Position numbers and translations under genes: made by a program. 8,172 nucleotides of DNA from Frankiales bacterium (GTDB lineage: Bacteria > Actinomycetota > Actinomycetes > Mycobacteriales > Jatrophihabitantaceae). Positions within the stretch are counted from its first letter, which is position 1; every line of letters starts with the position of its first letter. Under the pieces are notes generated by a model. The model was not told the origin of the DNA. It saw only the letters and a program-made list of their open reading frames with translations, and did no database searches. The stretch spans positions 1-8,172 of the forward strand of contig JAOPUY010000129.1 of the NCBI GenBank assembly GCA_025963265.1, written 5' to 3'. Shown here in pieces: positions 5,860 through 8,172 of this stretch.

Positions 5860-7128
5860 TCAGCCTCGAGCGACCCGGATTGCGACGTGGTGATAGTCGT
5901 TGTCGCGGAGGCCGGCGGCGGCGACGGTCTTGCTGAGCCATATACCGATCTTGTTGTCGCAGATTTTGTTGTCGGTGATGACCATGTGGACGGCGGCGGC
6001 GGAGTAGACCGCGATGCCGGTGGTGTGGAAGTCGGTCGGGCCGGGAGGGCCGTCGAAGCCGTCGCCCAAGCGGCTGTTGGTGCCGAGCCGGTTGTCGGTG
6101 ACGCTGTTGCCGTTGACGTCCTCTCCGCCGGGCAGGTGCGCGTGGATGGTGAACCCGGCCAGGCCGTTGCCTGCCATGTAGTTGTCCTGCACCGCGTTGT
6201 CATAGGCGCCCGTCCCCGGTGCCGATCCGAAGATGCCGATGCCGCTGCCGCTCCCGCCGCCACCGAACTGCGGCGGTGCCTTGACGGTGCCGTTGCGGAT
6301 GGCGACGTTGTCCCGGATGGTGTTGTCGAACAGGCCCGCGACCGAGGGGTTTCGTCCAGTGAGGGCGAAGGTCTTCGCGTTGAAGCTGACCGCCCCGGGG
6401 TTGTGTCCGGCGAGGACGATGCCGCACTCGGTGGCGTTGTCGGCCGCGTAGTTGCCCTCGATCAGGTTGTGCGAGGTTGGGCCGTAGTCATCGGTCAATA
6501 GGATGCCGTCGGCGTTGCCGACGGCCCGGGAGTTAGTTACCCGGGACCAGGCCACGGCGTTGAAGTGGATACCGCCGCCGCAGTCGCCGGCGTATTTGCA
6601 GTTTCCGGTCTCGGTGCCGTTGAAGCCTTTGTCGTTGTTAACCGCGTTCACTCGGTCGATGCTGACGTGGGTGAGTACCAATGATTTGAGGAGTTTGGCA
6701 TCGGACATGGTGTCGACGCCCACGAGGAGGCCTTCACCGTTGGCGTTGCGCACTGTGAGGCCTTTGATCGAGACGTGGGAGGCGAGCACCTGGATGGCGT
6801 TCTCCAGGCCGGTGGCGTCGATGCCGGCGTTTTCGCCGACAAGGGTGACAGCCTTGCTGATCCGCACGTCCTCCTTGTAGGTCCCGGGGCAGACCACAAC
6901 TGTGCCTCCGGCCCTGGCGGACGCGACTCCGGCGCTGATGGTGGAGTACTTCGCCTGTCCACAGGAGTGGCCTGACTTCCAGGCGGCGGCGTGGACGGAC
7001 ACGTACACCGACCCGTCGTGGCCTTCGGCCTGGGCTGGCGCGGCGAAGGCGCCGACCAAACCTAAAGCCGTTGTGATGGAAGCCGCCGCGGCGATGACTG
7101 CTTTACGGCGAATTTTTAACACGGTCAT
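5860..7128 (-). CDS. Secreted right-handed parallel beta-helix repeat protein
   Basis: This 422-residue protein begins with a textbook signal peptide: basic n-region KIRRK, a hydrophobic core (about 11-30), and a likely signal peptidase I site after APAQA (34/35). The mature part opens with YSTISAGVASARAGGTVVVCPGTYKEDVRISKAVTLVGEN (61-100 region), the standard NosD/PbH1-type opening of a beta-helix. Turn motifs of the form N-x-I/V-x-D/G-N then recur near 221, 269, 311, 341 and 383. A glycine-rich loop (288-301) and six cysteines (56, 80, 177, 183, 235, 390) could stabilise an extracellular fold. No lyase or hydrolase catalytic signature was recognised, so carbohydrate binding or cleavage is only a family-level guess. 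Codon 4 is the rare leucine codon TTA and the first codons are AT-rich. The ATG at 7128 has a strong ribosome binding site, and the gene appears to be monocistronic. Confidence 0.92.
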   Translation of the reverse strand: MTVLKIRRKAVIAAAASITTALGLVGAFAAPAQAEGHDGSVYVSVHAAAWKSGHSCGQAKYSTISAGVASARAGGTVVVCPGTYKEDVRISKAVTLVGENAGIDATGLENAIQVLASHVSIKGLTVRNANGEGLLVGVDTMSDAKLLKSLVLTHVSIDRVNAVNNDKGFNGTETGNCKYAGDCGGGIHFNAVAWSRVTNSRAVGNADGILLTDDYGPTSHNLIEGNYAADNATECGIVLAGHNPGAVSFNAKTFALTGRNPSVAGLFDNTIRDNVAIRNGTVKAPPQFGGGGSGSGIGIFGSAPGTGAYDNAVQDNYMAGNGLAGFTIHAHLPGGEDVNGNSVTDNRLGTNSRLGDGFDGPPGPTDFHTTGIAVYSAAAVHMVITDNKICDNKIGIWLSKTVAAAGLRDNDYHHVAIRVARG

Positions 7129-7275
7129 TGGCGTGCCCCCCTCGATGGACTATGCGCGCTCAGAAGGAAGAGGGATACGCAGGTATCAGGAAGGCGGGTA
7201 GGCTGTTCTGCCCGTGATGCCGGAAACCGCACCGGTTCCGATCGTGGCGCCGGCCGCCCAAATTGGGGGACCTCC
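7129..7275 (-). promoter_or_regulatory. Long, hairpin-forming 5' leader of the beta-helix gene
   Basis: If transcription starts about 7 bases after the predicted -10 box, the leader is about 145 nt. It can form an 8-pair hairpin with one bulged base and a 3-base loop (7221-7240; plus-strand arms CGGAAACCG and CGGTTCCG), then a GATAC/GTATC hairpin with a 4-base loop (7174-7187), before the ribosome binding site. I do not recognise a known riboswitch class: the conserved GGGGGACC-type core of actinobacterial c-di-AMP riboswitches does not line up in the transcript direction. Leader-based regulation is a hypothesis. Confidence 0.35.
7136..7143 (-). promoter_or_regulatory. Ribosome binding site of the beta-helix gene
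   Basis: On the minus strand GAGGGGGG lies 7 bases before the ATG at 7128. It fixes that start and suggests efficient initiation. Confidence 0.75.
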
Positions 7276-7280
7276 GGCGG

Positions 7281-7310
7281 ACCATAGTCCCGTTTTCCTA
7301 CCACGGTCAA
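7281..7310 (-). promoter_or_regulatory. Probable sigma-70 type promoter for the beta-helix gene
   Basis: On the minus strand TTGACC (7310-7305) is followed after 18 bases by TATGGT (7286-7281), a good match to housekeeping -35 and -10 boxes. The spacer contains an A-rich run (GGAAAACGGG) unusual for this GC-rich region. The start of transcription would be near 7274. It lies between the DUF1345 stop and the beta-helix start, on the correct strand. Confidence 0.6.
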
Positions 7311-7343
7311 GAAGCTCGTCTATCGAATGATCGACTGCAGGCC

Positions 7344-7361
7344 CAGCCGACCGCCAGGCTG
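7344..7361. terminator. Weak hairpin after the DUF1345 gene
   Basis: CAGCC (7344-7348) pairs with GGCTG (7357-7361) around an 8-base loop, about 58 bases past the DUF1345 stop and before the beta-helix promoter. It may be a weak terminator. The stem is short and there is no T-run. Confidence 0.3.
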
Positions 7362-7418
7362 CCGAGGCTGAACGCACCTCGCTCATTCTGAACGCGGAGC
7401 CTCCACGAGAGACAGCAG

Positions 7419-8105
7419 CTATCCGCCGCCGCCGTTGCTGGCCAGCCCCGCGACGAGGTTGATGGTTGTAGCGAGGATGACCGCGCCGAACAGGTAGGAC
7501 AACAGGGCGTGACGCAGAGCGGTCGCCCGGATGGCGGGTGTCTCCAGATCGGTGTCCGAGACTTGGAAGGTCATGCCGATCGTGAACGCGAGGTAGGCGA
7601 AGTCGCTGTAACGAGGCGACGTGTGCTGGTTGAAGTTCACGCCCCCGTCCTTGCCGGTGTAATACAACATCGCGTACCGCAACGTGAACGTGGTGTGCAC
7701 GACCAGCCAGGACAACGCGACCGTAAGGACGCCAACGCCCGCCAAGTAATCCTGGGACGAGCCCTTCGCAGAGCCCGCCTGCAGTAAGAAGAAACCCACC
7801 GCCGCCAAACTCACCACCGCCGCGCCCAACAGCAGCGGATCGCTCACGGCCCGGCTCGGGTCCTCCCGCGTGGCATACGTCGCGGTCTGTTCGGCACCCA
7901 TCGGCCACACCGTGAACCACACCCACGCCAGCAGCGTCACCGCTGCTGCGTCCCACCCCACCGCGGGCGCGTACTTGCCCGCGCCAAACAGCAGCACCAC
8001 CACCGCTACCACAACACCCGTAGCGACCGAGACACCCAACCGAAACCCGGTGCTCACACCCTTCAGGGAGCTGGGGCGGACACGACGAGAATCCTGGACA
8101 GCCAT
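7419..8105 (-). CDS. DUF1345 family integral membrane protein
   Basis: This is a 228-residue membrane protein counted from the ATG at 8105. Hydrophobic helices lie at about 23-41, 51-66, 91-109, 123-142, 168-181 and 198-222. The family hallmark is visible in the C-terminal half: RYAMLYYTGKDGG, then SPRYSDFAYLAFTIGMTFQVSDTD, with a hydrophobic last helix (LLSYLFGAVILATTINL). The segment ATREDPSR after helix 2 also fits the family. Function is unknown for the family; homologues are inner-membrane proteins with no established substrate. A GTG at 8123 (or 8120) would add up to six residues. None of these starts has a clear ribosome binding site, so the start is uncertain. The protein ends in an SNGGGG tail. 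The gene is apparently transcribed alone, from a promoter near or beyond the window edge. Confidence 0.9.
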   Translation of the reverse strand: MAVQDSRRVRPSSLKGVSTGFRLGVSVATGVVVAVVVLLFGAGKYAPAVGWDAAAVTLLAWVWFTVWPMGAEQTATYATREDPSRAVSDPLLLGAAVVSLAAVGFFLLQAGSAKGSSQDYLAGVGVLTVALSWLVVHTTFTLRYAMLYYTGKDGGVNFNQHTSPRYSDFAYLAFTIGMTFQVSDTDLETPAIRATALRHALLSYLFGAVILATTINLVAGLASNGGGG

Positions 8106-8172
8106 CGGATCACTGTTCACCACCGCACGTCGCCCGATACTGCGGCGCGCCGAACACGCAGCGCCCGAATGC

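Noticed and set aside
5405..5893. Plus-strand open frame of 162 codons from a GTG
   Set aside because: It has no ribosome binding site and no domain, and it crosses the long hairpin and runs antisense into the beta-helix gene. It is best explained as a chance frame in GC-rich DNA.
6524..6545. CCCGGG inverted repeat with a 9-base centre
   Set aside because: It lies inside the beta-helix coding sequence, and short GC palindromes are expected by chance there.
7255..7281. GGGGGACC motif suggesting a c-di-AMP riboswitch
   Set aside because: The motif is on the plus strand, opposite to the downstream gene. In the transcript direction the conserved core is absent, and part of it lies before the predicted transcription start.
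7186..7956. 256-codon minus-strand frame overlapping the DUF1345 gene
   Set aside because: It is a Gly/Arg-rich shadow of the DUF1345 frame, which has clear family motifs and helices.

Overview
The window is high-GC DNA with GTG as well as ATG starts, tightly overlapped genes and protein families typical of Actinobacteria (NarL/DesK-type two-component pair, DrrA-like ABC exporter, DUF1345 membrane protein). The genus cannot be fixed from the sequence alone. Seven of the eight genes I support lie on the minus strand; the exception is the VIT1/CCC1-like transporter.

Region 67-3291 (minus) is a compact four-gene operon. In transcription order it holds an ABC-2 exporter ATPase, its six-helix permease, a HisKA_3 sensor kinase and a NarL-type response regulator. 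Each of the three junctions is a 4-base ATGA overlap, so translation is probably coupled along the whole unit. The kinase has no transmembrane or other sensor domain, which suggests that the coupled transporter, or a cytoplasmic cue, supplies the signal. The 138-base gap before the operon (3301-3438) carries two perfect inverted repeats and an 11-base direct repeat, candidates for operator sites.

Region 3439-4167 (minus) encodes a five-helix membrane protein with histidines placed as in b-type cytochromes. After a 406-base divergent gap, 4574-5338 (plus) encodes a VIT1/CCC1-family Fe/Mn transporter. Positions 5339-5783 hold no convincing gene. A long hairpin at 5784-5828 lies between the convergent VIT1-like and beta-helix genes.

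Region 5860-7128 (minus) encodes a secreted right-handed parallel beta-helix protein. It has a clear signal peptide, a strong ribosome binding site, a TTA codon at position 4 and a probable sigma-70 promoter about 150 bases upstream, leaving a leader of about 145 nt that can form hairpins. Region 7419-8105 (minus) encodes a DUF1345 membrane protein next to the window edge.

Most of the window is ordinary actinobacterial chromosome. The points most worth a second look are the sensorless kinase coupled to the exporter, the palindromes before that operon, the structured leader of the beta-helix gene and the cytochrome-like protein. No CRISPR array, tRNA, rRNA, insertion sequence or phage gene was seen.
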